NCBI RefSeq assembly: GCF_026627445.1
Contig: NZ_JAPNLJ010000011.1
Span: forward strand, 150,626-214,625
Direction of reading: 5' to 3'
Source of the DNA: Streptomyces sp. H27-H1
GTDB lineage: Bacteria; Actinomycetota; Actinomycetes; Streptomycetales; Streptomycetaceae
DNA length: 64,000 nt
The notes beneath the pieces are model-generated. The model made no database searches, was not told the origin of the DNA, and was given only the letters and a program-made list of their open reading frames with translations. This document shows, one piece after another, positions 1 through 8,905 of the stretch; position 1 is the first letter of the stretch, and the number at the start of each line of letters is the position of its first letter. A program made the position numbers and the translations under genes.

Positions 1-245
1 GCATATGCCGCCGAGCTGGCCTTGACCACCGCGTCCCCTTCGTCGAGTACGACGGCCGAGGAGCGGAGCACGGAGAGGACGGTGTCCACGCCCGGTGGGA
101 GCACCGCGTTGATATCGGGGCGCATGGAGCTCCGGGTGGGGCGGGCTTGGTCACGCTCGCTCCAGCGGAACGCCAGCATCGCGATCACACCGGTGCAAAG
201 CCCGGCAATCGCTGCAGCTGCGGCGACCGCCGCGTTCACGTCCAT
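1..245 (-). CDS. phoR: Sensor histidine kinase PhoR/SenX3, N-terminal part
   Basis: Only the first 81 codons are inside the window; the gene runs off the left edge. It starts with ATG at 245 and opens with an Ala-rich hydrophobic segment at residues 4-25 followed by a basic stretch (FRWSERDQARPTRSS), the single N-terminal anchor expected of a SenX3/PhoR kinase. The visible part ends before any kinase domain. It is divergent from phoU across 216 bp containing a PHO box, which is the classical arrangement of phoRP and phoU in Streptomyces. The partner regulator phoP should lie further left. The identification rests on the anchor, the position and the neighbour, because the catalytic domain is not visible. 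Confidence 0.82.
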   Translation of the reverse strand, partial: MDVNAAVAAAAAIAGLCTGVIAMLAFRWSERDQARPTRSSMRPDINAVLPPGVDTVLSVLRSSAVVLDEGDAVVKASSAAY

Positions 246-318
246 GACTCCAGGTTAAGCAGGCGCGACGACACTTCCACAGCCGTTCGGGTGGCACCTC
301 GAACAGTCGTCGCCCAGA

Positions 319-351
319 GTTCACCCTGGCGACGGGGTTGATTCACCTGTG
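319..351. promoter_or_regulatory. PHO box between phoR and phoU
   Basis: GTTCACCCTGG at 319-329 and ATTCACCTGTG at 341-351 are two direct-repeat units in 11-nt register, with a weak middle unit at 330-340. PhoP of Streptomyces binds such 11-nt repeats with a GTTCACC core. The site lies between the divergent starts of phoR and phoU and could control both, giving autoregulation. Assignment is by motif only. Confidence 0.7.
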
Positions 352-461
352 GGGCCGGAGTCGGCCGCGTTCGAGGGTCACCGTGACAACGTGGGGCCGA
401 TGGCCGCACCGGCCCGCCCCGGGCAGTACCGCAGTAGTAGGTCGAGAGAGGGACACGAGAC

Positions 462-1139
462 ATGCGTGACGCGTACCACGAGGAACTGGACTCGATCGGT
501 GAAGGCCTGGTCGAAATGGCCCGGCTGGTCGGCTCCGCCATCGGGCGGGCCACGACCTCCATGCTCGACGCCGACCTGAAGCTCGCCGAGAGCGTCATCG
601 CCGCCGACCAGAAGGTGGACGATCTCCAGCACGACCTGGAGGCCCGCGCCATCGCGCTGCTCGCGCGCCAGCAGCCGGTCGCCACCGACCTGCGCATCGT
701 GGTCACCTCGCTGCGCATGAGCGCCGACCTGGAGCGCTCCGGCGACCTGGCGCAGCACGTGGCCAAGCTCGCCCGGCTCCGCTTCCCGGACACGGCGGTC
801 CCCCGCGACCTGCACGCGACCATCCTGGAGATGGGGCAGCTCGCGCAGCGGCTGATGGCGAAGGCCGCCGAGGTCATCATCACGAAGGACGTCGACCTGG
901 CGCTCCAGCTGGAGCAGGACGACGACGAGATGGACCAGCTGCACCGCACGCTGTTCCAGCACCTGATGGACGACCGCTGGAAGCACGGCATCGAGACGGC
1001 GGTCGACGTGACCCTGCTGGGCCGCTACTACGAGCGCTTCGCGGACCACGCGGTGTCGGTCGCCAAGCGCGTGGTCTACCTCGTGACGGGCGAGCACGCG
1101 GACGAGCTCCAGGCGCCCACGCAGGTCGAGGGCATCTGA
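462..1139 (+). CDS. phoU: Phosphate signalling protein PhoU
   Basis: This 225-residue protein has the usual PhoU length and consists of two helical PhoU repeats, roughly residues 15-105 and 118-208. Each carries the acidic metal-binding motif of the family: ERSGD in the first and ERFAD in the second. PhoU proteins modulate the PhoR-PhoP response and the Pst transporter in the cytoplasm. The start ATG follows a GAGAGAGGGA-like ribosome site. It lies divergent from phoR, with a PHO box in the gap. The pstSCAB operon that it would serve lies about 41 kb away in the same window. Nothing in the sequence looks abnormal. Confidence 0.95.
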   Translation: MRDAYHEELDSIGEGLVEMARLVGSAIGRATTSMLDADLKLAESVIAADQKVDDLQHDLEARAIALLARQQPVATDLRIVVTSLRMSADLERSGDLAQHVAKLARLRFPDTAVPRDLHATILEMGQLAQRLMAKAAEVIITKDVDLALQLEQDDDEMDQLHRTLFQHLMDDRWKHGIETAVDVTLLGRYYERFADHAVSVAKRVVYLVTGEHADELQAPTQVEGI

Positions 1140-1183
1140 GCCGCGCCCCGGCCCGGACCGACCAGGATCGACTCGGATCGGGT

Positions 1184-1253
1184 CGGGGATCAGCCCGGGA
1201 ACCGGCTTGGAGGTCGGACCGGGGATCGGCCCGGGGATCAGCCCGGGAATCGG
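1184..1253. repeat. Short imperfect direct repeats downstream of phoU
   Basis: The 22-base unit CGGGGATCAGCCCGGGAA(C/T)CGG occurs at 1184-1205 and 1232-1253, with related CGGACCGGGGATCGG sequence in between. The units can fold on themselves and lie just after the phoU stop, so they may help to end phoU transcription. No coding potential is apparent. Confidence 0.6.
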
Positions 1254-1347
1254 ACCGGATCAACAACGAGCCCCCAATGCGCCGTTGACGCACGGGTCCG
1301 GCTGGGCATGAATGAGGGCGAAGGCACAACGCCTACGAGGAGGATCC

Positions 1348-1494
1348 ATGCCCGATTCCCCCGTCCCGATCACCCCGGAGCAGGAAGCGCAGCCCCCGGA
1401 GACACTCCGCCTACCGCTGCTCGCGGCCTGCGGCTGCGGCTCGGGCTGCGGCTGCGGCTGCCAGTCCGGCGCCCCGTGCCAGTGCGGCGGCTGA
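1348..1494 (+). CDS. Cys-rich 48-residue protein (metallothionein-like tail)
   Basis: The ORF encodes 48 residues. The first half is acidic and Pro-rich (MPDSPVPITPEQEAQPPE). The second half carries seven cysteines in CGCGSGCGCGC and PCQCGG patterns. An in-frame upstream ATG exists, but ATG 1348 has a strong AGGAGG site seven bases before it and is preferred. The Cys spacing suggests binding of a soft metal, as in metallothioneins, but no family is recognised. It follows phoU by about 200 bp on the same strand and is closed by a strong hairpin, so it may have its own promoter. The function is unknown. Confidence 0.75.
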   Translation: MPDSPVPITPEQEAQPPETLRLPLLAACGCGSGCGCGCQSGAPCQCGG

Positions 1495-1520
1495 CCGCCT
1501 CCGCCCGGCTCGACCACCCG

Positions 1521-1558
1521 AAGGGCCCCGCCCGACATCCCTGTCGGCCGGGGTCCTT
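1521..1558 (+). terminator. Hairpin terminator after the Cys-rich gene
   Basis: AAGGGCCCCG at 1521-1530 pairs with CGGGGTCCTT at 1549-1558 with one mismatch, around a loop that can itself pair (GCCCGAC with GTCGGCC). It lies 27 bases after the stop of the Cys-rich gene. There is no clear T tract, as is common in high-GC actinobacteria. Confidence 0.65.
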
Positions 1559-1626
1559 CGCATCGCTCCCGCCAACACCCCGCCCGGGAAGCCCCGGCGC
1601 CCGGTCCGCTTCGCGGCGCCGACCCG

Positions 1627-1807
1627 CGCCGGAAGTTCACGAGCGCCCCCGCGTACGAGGTGTAGGCGTCGAGCCGCTCCTGCCGCAGCTTCTCCGAGCG
1701 GGTGAACTCCTGCCCCCGGTCGGCCACCCGCTGCTGAAAGGCGAAGGTGACCCCCTACCCGAGCAGCGTCCCAGGGCCGCTATCGCACTCGCGATGATTG
1801 CTTCCAC
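1627..1807 (-). pseudogene. Decayed fragment of a membrane-anchored coiled protein
   Basis: From GTG at 1807 the minus strand reads VEAIIASAIAALG. After one frame change and a TAG it continues as VTFAFQQRVADRGQEF and then RQERLDAYTSYAGALVNFR, where it stops making sense. Streptomyces genomes carry many small proteins with a single membrane helix followed by an FxxRSEKLRQERLDAY-type amphipathic helix, and this looks like the broken 5' part of one. The region from 1495 to 2061 has no intact gene; besides this remnant it holds a terminator and a GC-rich repeat. Identification is by resemblance only. Confidence 0.55.
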
Positions 1808-1817
1808 CGCGCCACCC

Positions 1818-1880
1818 GACCACGCACCGGGCCGGGCCGGGCCGGGCCGGTGCGTGGTCGGGCCGGTGCGTGGTCGGGCC
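1818..1880. repeat. Tandem 16-mer with an alternative-pairing hairpin
   Basis: The 16-mer GGTGCGTGGTCGGGCC is tandemly duplicated at 1849-1864 and 1865-1880. The arm GACCACGCACC at 1818-1828 is a perfect complement of the start of either copy, so two mutually exclusive 11-bp stems are possible. Four GGGCC units lie between the arms. The element is downstream of gpmA (which points towards it) and may act in termination. Confidence 0.7.
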
Positions 1881-2061
1881 GGGCCACAAGACCACAAAAG
1901 CGGGGCGTCCCCACCGGGCCGGCGACAGGCGGCCGACGGAGACGAGGGGACCAACTCCCCGGGCCCGGGCGCTCTCTTCGCCGCAACCACCGGTGGGCCC
2001 AGGACAGACGAATGCCCCCGATCTGCGCCGTGTGCGCAGGTCAGGGGCATGATCGCTCTGA

Positions 2062-2823
2062 CTACTTCTTCTTGCCCTGGTTCTTGACGGCCTCGATGGC
2101 GGCCGCCGCGGCGTCCGGGTCGAGGTAGGTGCCGCCCGGGTTGAGGGGCTTGAAGCCGGCGTCCAGCTCGTAGGAGAGCGGGATGCCGGTCGGGATGTTC
2201 AGGCCCGCGATGTCCGCGTCGGAGACGCCGTCGAGGTGCTTGACCAGGGCGCGCAGGGAGTTGCCGTGCGCGGCGACCAGGACGGTGTGGCCGTCCAGCA
2301 GGTCCGGGACGATCGAGTCGTACCAGTACGGGAGCATGCGGACGACGACGTCCTTGAGGCACTCGGTACGCGGACGCAGCTCCGGCGGGATGGAGGCGTA
2401 GCGCGGGTCCCCGGACTGCGAGAACTCCGTACCGTCTTCGAGCGCCGGCGGCGGGGTGTCGTACGAGCGGCGCCACAGCATGAACTGCTCCTCGCCGAAC
2501 TCGGCGAGGGTCTGGGCCTTGTCCTTGCCCTGGAGGGCGCCGTAGTGGCGCTCGTTCAGGCGCCAGGAGCGGTGGACCGGGATCCAGTGGCGGTCCGCGG
2601 ACTCCAGGGCGAGCTGCGCGGTGCGGATCGCGCGCTTCTGGAGGGACGTGTGAACCACGTCGGGCAGCAGGCCGGCGTCCTTGAGCAGCTCGCCGCCGCG
2701 GATCGCCTCCTTCTCGCCCTTCTCGTTGAGATTGACGTCCACCCAGCCGGTGAACAGGTTCTTCGCGTTCCATTCGCTCTCGCCGTGGCGGAGGAGGATC
2801 AGCTTGTACGGTGCGTCGGCCAT
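2062..2823 (-). CDS. gpmA: 2,3-bisphosphoglycerate-dependent phosphoglycerate mutase
   Basis: The cytoplasmic enzyme interconverts 3- and 2-phosphoglycerate in glycolysis. The 253-residue length fits the cofactor-dependent family. The phosphohistidine motif RHGESEWN places the catalytic His at residue 13, and the second catalytic His is in AAHGNSLR at residue 186. The substrate motif [11 protein letters not shown] is present at residues 92-102. The start ATG 2823 is directly followed by the family N-terminus. In mycobacteria gpm1 also sits beside senX3-regX3 and mshA, so the neighbourhood is conserved. It faces away from the divergent MFS gene. Confidence 0.96.
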   Translation of the reverse strand: MADAPYKLILLRHGESEWNAKNLFTGWVDVNLNEKGEKEAIRGGELLKDAGLLPDVVHTSLQKRAIRTAQLALESADRHWIPVHRSWRLNERHYGALQGKDKAQTLAEFGEEQFMLWRRSYDTPPPALEDGTEFSQSGDPRYASIPPELRPRTECLKDVVVRMLPYWYDSIVPDLLDGHTVLVAAHGNSLRALVKHLDGVSDADIAGLNIPTGIPLSYELDAGFKPLNPGGTYLDPDAAAAAIEAVKNQGKKK

Positions 2824-2985
2824 GCGTACGAGCCTAATGGACGCGCCCGCCCGCCCGCGCGCGGTGTATACGACAAGTGGACGGTCCCCGATTGACGGCA
2901 GCCGTCAATCCAGTGGCTCCGGAGCGGCACTGTCCGTAGGGTCCGAACAAGTAGAGGAGCACTTACATCTCCGGGGGGATTCCGT

Positions 2986-4428
2986 ATGTCCGTTGCCAGT
3001 GTGAGACGGGCCGCTCGCGAGAGCGTCGCGGGTCTGCCCCGGGAGTTCTGGTGGCTCTGGACGAGCACGCTGGTCAACAGGCTCGGGGCCTTCGTCGCCA
3101 CATTCATGACCTTGTACCTGACCCTGGAGCGGGGCTATTCGGCCTCCTTCGTGGGACTTGTGGTGGCCTTGCACGGGCTCGGCGGTGTGGTGTCCTCGCT
3201 CGTCGCCGGCGTGCTGACGGACCGGCTGGGGCGGCGGCCCACGCTGATGGCGGCGCAGGCGTCGACCGCGTTCTCGGTGGCGCTGCTCGGGTTCATGGAG
3301 CAGGCGGCGGCGATCGCCGCGGTGGCGCTGCTGGTCGGCATGACCTCGAACGCCTCGCGGCCGGCGGTGCAGGCGATGATGGCCGACATCGTCCGCCCGG
3401 AGGACCGGGTACGGGCCTTCGCGCTGAACTACTGGGCCATCAACCTCGGCTTCGCCATCAGCGCGACCGCGGCGGGCTTCGTCGCGAAGTACAGCTACCT
3501 GGCCGGGTTCCTCGGCGAGGCGGCCCTGACGCTGGTGTGCGCGGTGCTGGTCTACCTCAAGCTGCCGGAGTCCCGGCCGGAGAAGACGGCGGCGCAGAAG
3601 GCGGCCGCCGAGCCGGAGGTCGGCCTGGGGACGGTGCTGCGGGACGGGCGCTTCATGGGCGTGGTCGGGCTCTCCTTCCTCATCTCGCTGATCTTCATGC
3701 AGGGCTCGTTCGGGCTGCCGCTCGCGATGGGCGCGGCCGGATTCTCCACGACCGACTACGGCCTGGTCATCGGCCTGAACGGGCTGCTGATCGTGCTGCT
3801 GCAGATCCCGGTCACCCGGTTCATCGAGCACCGCGATCCACAGCGGCTGCTGGTGATCTCGGCGCTGCTGGCCGGGTACGGCTTCGGGCTGACGGCCTTC
3901 GGCGGCTCGGTGTGGAGCCTGGCGCTGACCGTCTGCGTGTGGACCCTGGCCGAGATCATCAACTCGCCGACCCAGATGGGCCTGGTCGCGCGGCTCTCCC
4001 CGGTGCACGGGCGCGGCCGCTACCAGGGCATGTACACGATGTCGTGGGCGGTGGCCTCGCTGATCGCACCGCTGATGGCGGGCTTCTCGATCGAACACTT
4101 CGGCGCGGCCTGGCTGTGGGGCGCGACGGCGGTCCTGGGCACGGTGGCGGCCCTGGGCTACTGGCTGCTGATGCGCGGGCTCCCCGAGGGTGGACCGGGA
4201 GAGGAACCGGCCGACTCCCCCACCGCCGTACCGGCGAACCCGGCCACGCCGACCGCCGCACCCGACGGTGTCGTCCCCTCCTGCCTCACGGGGACCTCTG
4301 CGCTCGCCGTCGCCTCCGGCCCCGCCGGGACCCTCGACCTGGCCGTCGCCTCCGGCGCTGCCGGGACCCCCGCCCTCGCCGGCACCCCGACCGCTCCGGC
4401 CCCGCCCGGGGGCCCTTCCCAGCTGTAG
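2986..4428 (+). CDS. MFS transporter
   Basis: The 480-residue integral membrane protein belongs to the major facilitator superfamily. About twelve hydrophobic segments span residues 15-405, and the loop 2-3 signature is seen as GVLTDRLGRRP near residue 80. The N-terminus has the REFWWLWTSTLVNRLGAF form typical of multidrug or unknown-substrate exporters of actinobacteria. The last 80 residues are a low-complexity Pro/Ala tail with an internal repeat, LAVASGPAGT then LAVASGAAGT, and are probably cytoplasmic and disordered. The substrate cannot be read from the sequence. The gene stands alone between gpmA and a convergent YbjN gene. Confidence 0.85.
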   Translation: MSVASVRRAARESVAGLPREFWWLWTSTLVNRLGAFVATFMTLYLTLERGYSASFVGLVVALHGLGGVVSSLVAGVLTDRLGRRPTLMAAQASTAFSVALLGFMEQAAAIAAVALLVGMTSNASRPAVQAMMADIVRPEDRVRAFALNYWAINLGFAISATAAGFVAKYSYLAGFLGEAALTLVCAVLVYLKLPESRPEKTAAQKAAAEPEVGLGTVLRDGRFMGVVGLSFLISLIFMQGSFGLPLAMGAAGFSTTDYGLVIGLNGLLIVLLQIPVTRFIEHRDPQRLLVISALLAGYGFGLTAFGGSVWSLALTVCVWTLAEIINSPTQMGLVARLSPVHGRGRYQGMYTMSWAVASLIAPLMAGFSIEHFGAAWLWGATAVLGTVAALGYWLLMRGLPEGGPGEEPADSPTAVPANPATPTAAPDGVVPSCLTGTSALAVASGPAGTLDLAVASGAAGTPALAGTPTAPAPPGGPSQL

Positions 4429-4429
4429 C

Positions 4430-4487
4430 CGGGGGAGTTCGAGGGGCGCGGGGTGCCGGGGGCCGGCCCCGGGCAACGGCGCCGCAC
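4430..4487. repeat. Degenerate copy of the dispersed intergenic repeat
   Basis: The segment contains TTCGAGGGGCGCGGGGT, then CCGGGGGCCGGCCCCGG, then CAACGGCGCCGCAC. This is the same order of blocks as the copies at 38052, 41596 and 62387. It lies between two convergent genes and can form a strong hairpin, so it may also serve as a bidirectional terminator. Confidence 0.65.
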
Positions 4488-4530
4488 GGGGGCGGTCCGG
4501 GTCCGTGATCGGGCGGGGATCAGGCGGGGA

Positions 4531-5043
4531 TCAGGCGGACGGCTGCGTCAAGTTCTTGAAGGCATCCAGGTTGCGCGTGGACTCCCCACGCGCGACCCGC
4601 CACTCGTACTCCCGCCGGATCGCACTCGCGAAACCCAGCTCCAGCAGCGTGTTGAAGGCTCCGTCCGCCGCCTCCAGGACCGTTCCGAGCAGCCGGTCCA
4701 GATCGTCCGGGGTGATCACCGACAGGGGCAGGCGGGCCGTCAGGTAGACGTCGCCGAGCGCGTCGACCGCATAGGCCATGCCGTAGAGCTTGAGGTTGCG
4801 CTCCAGCAGCCACCGGTGGACGCCGGCCGCGTTCTCGTCCGGGTGGCGGATCACGAAGGCGTTGACGGACAGGGAGTGCTTCCCGGCCTTGAGCGAGCAG
4901 GTGGTGCTCAGCTTGCGGGTGCCGGGGAGCTGGACCACGTACGAGCCCGGCGCGGGGCACTCCCAGCTCAGTTCCGCACCGGTCAGGACTGCCTCGATGA
5001 TCGCGGCGGCGTCGGTGCGGTCGGCGGGTTCAAGGTCAGCCAT
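4531..5043 (-). CDS. YbjN-domain protein
   Basis: The 170-residue protein has the YbjN (type III secretion chaperone-like fold) domain over most of its length, with the typical [19 protein letters not shown] segment near residue 70 and a [10 protein letters not shown] strand. Its start overlaps the 3' end of mshA by 8 bp, so the two are translationally coupled. The same mshA-ybjN pairing exists in M. tuberculosis (Rv0486-Rv0487). The biochemical role of the family is unknown; the coupling suggests a link to mycothiol synthesis or simply shared expression. No signal peptide is present. Confidence 0.85.
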   Translation of the reverse strand: MADLEPADRTDAAAIIEAVLTGAELSWECPAPGSYVVQLPGTRKLSTTCSLKAGKHSLSVNAFVIRHPDENAAGVHRWLLERNLKLYGMAYAVDALGDVYLTARLPLSVITPDDLDRLLGTVLEAADGAFNTLLELGFASAIRREYEWRVARGESTRNLDAFKNLTQPSA

Positions 5044-6424
5044 GGTGGGAGCGTACGTGACGGCGGTGATCGTGCATCGCCCCCGTGTACACGTCGGCGG
5101 TGCCGCTCGCGGCGGTGTCCCAGCCGAAGAACTGCGCGTGCCGCGCTGCCGCCGCGCCCATCTGGGCCGACAGCCCCGGCTCGTCCACGAAGCGGCGTAG
5201 TTCGCGGGCGTAGTCCACCGGATCGTGGCCGGGTACGAGGATGCCCGTCACCCCGTCGTCGACGGCGACCGGGAGCCCGCCGACGGCCGCGGCCAGCACC
5301 GGCGTGCCGGTGGCCTGCGCCTCTATGGCGACCAGCCCGAAGGACTCGCTGTACGAGGGCATGACCAGGACGGACGCCGCCCGGAACCAGTCCGCGAGCG
5401 CGTCCTGCGCCACCGGCGGATGGAAGTGCACGAGGTCCGCGATGCCTAGCTTCGCGGCGAGCTTCTGCAGCCCCTCCGGCTTCGCGAGCCCGCTGCCGCT
5501 CGGCCCGCCGACGACGGGTACGAACAGCCGGGTGCGCAGCTCCGGCTGCCGGTCCACCAGCTCCGCGACGGCCCGCAGCAGGATGTCGGGGGCCTTGAGC
5601 GGCTGGATGCGGCCCGCGAAGAGCGGGATGACGGCGTCCTGGGGCAGCCCGAGGCGGGCGCGGGCGGCGGCGCGGCCGTCGGCGACGGTGAAGCGGTCGA
5701 GGTTCACGCCGGGGTGGACGACGGCGACCTTGCCCGGGTCGGCCTCGTAGTAGCGGACGAGCTCGTCGGCTTCCTCGGCGGTGTTCGCGATGAGCCGGTC
5801 GGCGGCGTCGACGATCTGCGTCTCGCCGATGACGCGGGCGGCGGGCTCGGGACTGTCGCCCTCGGCGAGCGCCGCGTTCTTGACCTTGGCCATGGTGTGC
5901 ATCGCGTGCACGAGCGGGACGCCCCAGCGCTCGGCGGCGAGCCAGCCGACGTGGCCGGAGAGCCAGTAATGGGAGTGCACCAGGTCGTAGTAGCCGGGGC
6001 GGTGGCGGGCCCAGGCCTGCATGACGCCGTGGGTGAAGGCGCACAGCTGGGCCGGCAGCTCCTCCTTGGCGAGGCCCTCGTACGGGCCCGCGTCCACGTG
6101 CCGTACGAGGACTCCGGGCGCGAGCTCGACCACGGGCGGCAGGCCGCCGGCGGTGGCCCGGGTGAAGATCTCGACCTCGATGTTGATCGCGGCGAGACGC
6201 CGGGCCAGCTCGACGATGTAGACGTTCATGCCGCCGGCGTCGCCGGTGCCGGGCTGGTGCAGCGGTGAGGTGTGCACGCTGAGCATCGCGACGCGGCGCG
6301 GCTTGCGGTGGCCGCCGACGGCGGCGGGCAGGCGCAGACGGGGCGGCTCGTGGCGGGTGCCGGAACGGGCCGCGGCGAAACGGCCGCCGATGCTGCCGCC
6401 GATGCGGGACACGTACTGGCTCAA
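5036..6424 (-). CDS. mshA: D-inositol-3-phosphate glycosyltransferase MshA
   Basis: MshA makes the first mycothiol precursor from UDP-GlcNAc and inositol 3-phosphate. The 462-residue protein has the GT4 GT-B fold: the N-terminal [10 protein letters not shown] motif that binds the acceptor, and a C-terminal [15 protein letters not shown] with the E-x7-E nucleotide-sugar motif. The ORF extends 30 codons further to ATG 6514, but that extension has no family similarity. TTG 6424, giving the [11 protein letters not shown]-terminus behind an AGAGGAAC ribosome site, is the better start. The gene overlaps the downstream YbjN gene. mshD, the last enzyme of the pathway, lies at 37.1 kb in this window. 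Confidence 0.93.
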   Translation of the reverse strand: MSQYVSRIGGSIGGRFAAARSGTRHEPPRLRLPAAVGGHRKPRRVAMLSVHTSPLHQPGTGDAGGMNVYIVELARRLAAINIEVEIFTRATAGGLPPVVELAPGVLVRHVDAGPYEGLAKEELPAQLCAFTHGVMQAWARHRPGYYDLVHSHYWLSGHVGWLAAERWGVPLVHAMHTMAKVKNAALAEGDSPEPAARVIGETQIVDAADRLIANTAEEADELVRYYEADPGKVAVVHPGVNLDRFTVADGRAAARARLGLPQDAVIPLFAGRIQPLKAPDILLRAVAELVDRQPELRTRLFVPVVGGPSGSGLAKPEGLQKLAAKLGIADLVHFHPPVAQDALADWFRAASVLVMPSYSESFGLVAIEAQATGTPVLAAAVGGLPVAVDDGVTGILVPGHDPVDYARELRRFVDEPGLSAQMGAAAARHAQFFGWDTAASGTADVYTGAMHDHRRHVRSHHG

Positions 6425-6575
6425 GGGAGCAGTTCCTCTCGCTCGGACGGCATGACGCGGAGAGCGCTGTGGGCGCTCTTCTAGGAGTGCAACCCGTACG
6501 GCCGTGTCCCGCATTCCGGGAGCGGCGGATTTCCTGGTCCCGTGCCGGTTTTTTATCGGGCGGGAGCGCTCCGCT

Positions 6576-6581
6576 TACTCT
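6576..6581 (+). promoter_or_regulatory. -10 element of a leaderless promoter
   Basis: TACTCT at 6576-6581 ends six bases before the ATG at 6588. There is no ribosome site before that ATG, so transcription probably begins at the A of the start codon. No clear -35 box was found. Confidence 0.55.
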
Positions 6582-6587
6582 CTGCAC

Positions 6588-7397
6588 ATGGCCTCCCGCT
6601 CCACCCCTCCCCCTCGTCGCCCCGTCGGCACCGTGACCCGCGGGACGACGAACCCGAACCGACTGCGCCGCATGGACCGCTGGATCGCGGCCACGCACGG
6701 GGCGGCGCTGCGGCGCGCGGACGACCCGGTCGCGGTGGACCTCGGCTACGGGGCCGCGCCCTGGACCGCGGTGGAGCTGCTGGCCCGGCTGCGGGAGGCG
6801 GCTCCGCGGGTGCGGGTGGTCGGCATCGAGATCGAGCCGGCGCGGGTGGCGGGCGCGAAGCCGTACGAGCGTGAGGGCCTGAGCTTCCGGCACGGCGGCT
6901 TCGAGGTGCCGCTGGAGTACGGGGTCCGGCCGGCGCTGATCCGGGCGGCGAACGTGCTGCGCCAGTACGACGAGGAGCAGGTCGAGGCGGTGTGGGAGCG
7001 GTTGTGCTCCCGGCTGGCTCCCGACGGGCTGCTGGTGGAAGGGACCTGCGACGAGATCGGGCGGCGGCACGTATGGGTCGCGCTGGGGCCCGAAGGGGCG
7101 CGCACGGTGACCTTCGCGACCCGGCTGGGCTCCCTGGACCGGCCCTCGGACCTGGCGGAGCGGCTGCCGAAGGCACTGATCCACCGGAACGTGCCGGGCG
7201 AGCCGGTGCACGCGTTCCTGCGCGACTTCGACCGGGCGTGGGCGGCGGCGGCTCCGTACGCCTCCTACGGGGCGCGGCAGCGCTGGATCCGGACGGCGCG
7301 GGCGCTGGCCGGGGACTGGCCGCTCGCGGACGGGCCGGTGCGTTGGCGCCAGGGGGAACTGACGGTGCGGTGGGAAGCGTTGAGGCCTTCGGGGTGA
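6588..7397 (+). CDS. Class I SAM-dependent methyltransferase
   Basis: The 269-residue protein has a Rossmann-type SAM-binding site in VAVDLGYGAAPWT (residues 46-58) and the acidic end of beta-2 in VVGIEIEPARV near residue 83. A likely motif IV is LLVEGTCDE near residue 150. The substrate is unknown. ATG 6588 is preferred over the further upstream start because the family N-terminus begins there and a -10 box fits a leaderless mRNA. The orthologue is a conserved neighbour of mshA in actinobacteria, but this does not reveal what it methylates. It is divergent from mshA. Confidence 0.8.
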   Translation: MASRSTPPPRRPVGTVTRGTTNPNRLRRMDRWIAATHGAALRRADDPVAVDLGYGAAPWTAVELLARLREAAPRVRVVGIEIEPARVAGAKPYEREGLSFRHGGFEVPLEYGVRPALIRAANVLRQYDEEQVEAVWERLCSRLAPDGLLVEGTCDEIGRRHVWVALGPEGARTVTFATRLGSLDRPSDLAERLPKALIHRNVPGEPVHAFLRDFDRAWAAAAPYASYGARQRWIRTARALAGDWPLADGPVRWRQGELTVRWEALRPSG

Positions 7398-7580
7398 GCG
7401 GGACCGCGGGAGCGGTGGGGGGTGATGGGGACCCTGGGGACCCTGGGGACGCATCGGGTGGTTATCCACAAGGGTGTTGGAATTGACCGACTCGTGGCAC
7501 CATCCCGAAGGCAATGACAAGTTACTGACGGTTAATCAATCCGGTGGCCGCCGTCCGGCATCGGTGTGTCTGGGGGGACC

Positions 7581-8630
7581 ATGAGGCAACGACGACGGGG
7601 TTCGATCGCCCTCACACTGCTCTGCGCGATGGCGCTGCTGACCGCGCCCGGTGCGCTGGCCGGAACCGCGTTCGCGGCGCCGGAGCCCCAGCAGGGCAAG
7701 TCCCTGGAGCAGGTCCGCAAAGACATAGAGGGCCTCTACCGCGAGGCCGGCACCGCCACGGACGCCTTCAACCTCGCGGAGAGCGAGACCAAGACGCAGT
7801 CCGACAAGATCGTGGAGATCGCCAACCTGGTCCTCGCGGGCCAGAACCGCATCACCGCCCTGAAGGGCCGCGCGGGAGCTGCCGCCCGCGCCCAGTACCG
7901 GTCGGGCGGGCTGCCGCCCGGCGCGCAACTGGCCCTGAGCAACAACCCGACGCAGTTCCTGGACGGCTCCGACAGACTGCGTCAGGGCGAGAAGGCGACC
8001 TCGGACCTGCTCTCCGAAATGAACCGGACGCAGAGCGACTTGCAGCAGTACGCGAGGGACGCGAGCGCGCACTGGGAGACGCTGGAGGCGAACCGGGTCA
8101 AGCAGGAGACCTCGAAGAAGCAGGTCGAGGAGAAGATCAAGGCGGCCGAGGAGCTCGAAAGCAAGCTGGAGGCCGAGCAGAAGGCCCGGCTGCTGCAGCT
8201 GGAGACGGACGCGCAGTACAAGGCGCAGACCGCATGGCTGTCCACGGGCGCGCTGCACGGTTCCAAGGGCGCGGCGGCCACCGACGCGGGCAAGCGGGCC
8301 GTGCAGTTCGCCACCGCCCAGATGGGCAAGCCGTACGTCTGGGGCGCCGAGGGCCCGGGTTCGTACGACTGCTCCGGGCTGACCTCGCAGGCCTGGATCT
8401 CGGCGGGCAAGAAGATACCGCGCACCTCGCAGGAGCAGCTGCGGCTGCCGAAGGTCGCGGTCAAGGACATGCGGCCGGGCGACCTGATCATCTACTTCGA
8501 CGACGCGAGCCACGTCGGGATGTACGTCGGGGACGGCGCGATGGTCCACGCCCCCCGCCCCGGGCGCAACGTCACCATGGCGGGCGCGGGCTCCATGCCG
8601 ATCAAGGCCGTGGTCCGGCCGGACGCGTAA
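7581..8630 (+). CDS. Secreted NlpC/P60 peptidoglycan endopeptidase
   Basis: A signal peptide covers residues 1 to about 33, with a probable cut after AFA. Residues 40-220 form a long charged coiled coil, and the C-terminal 110 residues are an NlpC/P60 domain. The catalytic Cys is in YDCSGLT, the His in ASHVGMYVGDG and the third polar residue in the MVHAPRPG strand. The architecture equals RipA-like DL-endopeptidases that cut the peptide stem of peptidoglycan during growth and division. The start ATG 7581 has a GGGGGG ribosome site; the slightly longer GTG 7566 is possible. No c-di-AMP riboswitch could be recognised in the 180 bp upstream. Confidence 0.9.
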   Translation: MRQRRRGSIALTLLCAMALLTAPGALAGTAFAAPEPQQGKSLEQVRKDIEGLYREAGTATDAFNLAESETKTQSDKIVEIANLVLAGQNRITALKGRAGAAARAQYRSGGLPPGAQLALSNNPTQFLDGSDRLRQGEKATSDLLSEMNRTQSDLQQYARDASAHWETLEANRVKQETSKKQVEEKIKAAEELESKLEAEQKARLLQLETDAQYKAQTAWLSTGALHGSKGAAATDAGKRAVQFATAQMGKPYVWGAEGPGSYDCSGLTSQAWISAGKKIPRTSQEQLRLPKVAVKDMRPGDLIIYFDDASHVGMYVGDGAMVHAPRPGRNVTMAGAGSMPIKAVVRPDA

Positions 8631-8905
8631 GCGGGCGGACACGCAAGCGACCGGCCTCGTAAGCGGCCGGTGGCGTGGTCCGGGCGGAGTGCGGGCCGCC
8701 CGCCCGGCGCCTCGGCGCTACGTCTCGGTGGGCGGGACGCGGTACCCCGCCGCCGTGACGTTGGTCATCGTCGGCGCGGACTTTCCCACCCGATAACGGC
8801 ATATGCCAGAACCCCGGGCCGGGCCCGGCATTCCGCTTCTTCCGTCCCGCCGCTAGGGTCGCCGGACGAGCGAACCCCCGAGGGGGCGGGAAGGAACCGG
8901 AGACG

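Noticed and set aside
4983..7520. An 845-codon minus frame overlapping mshA
   Set aside because: It is Arg/Pro-rich with no motif, a typical shadow of the real mshA frame.
7400..7580. c-di-AMP riboswitch before the NlpC/P60 gene
   Set aside because: Such genes often have one, but no recognisable ydaO-type core was seen in this stretch.
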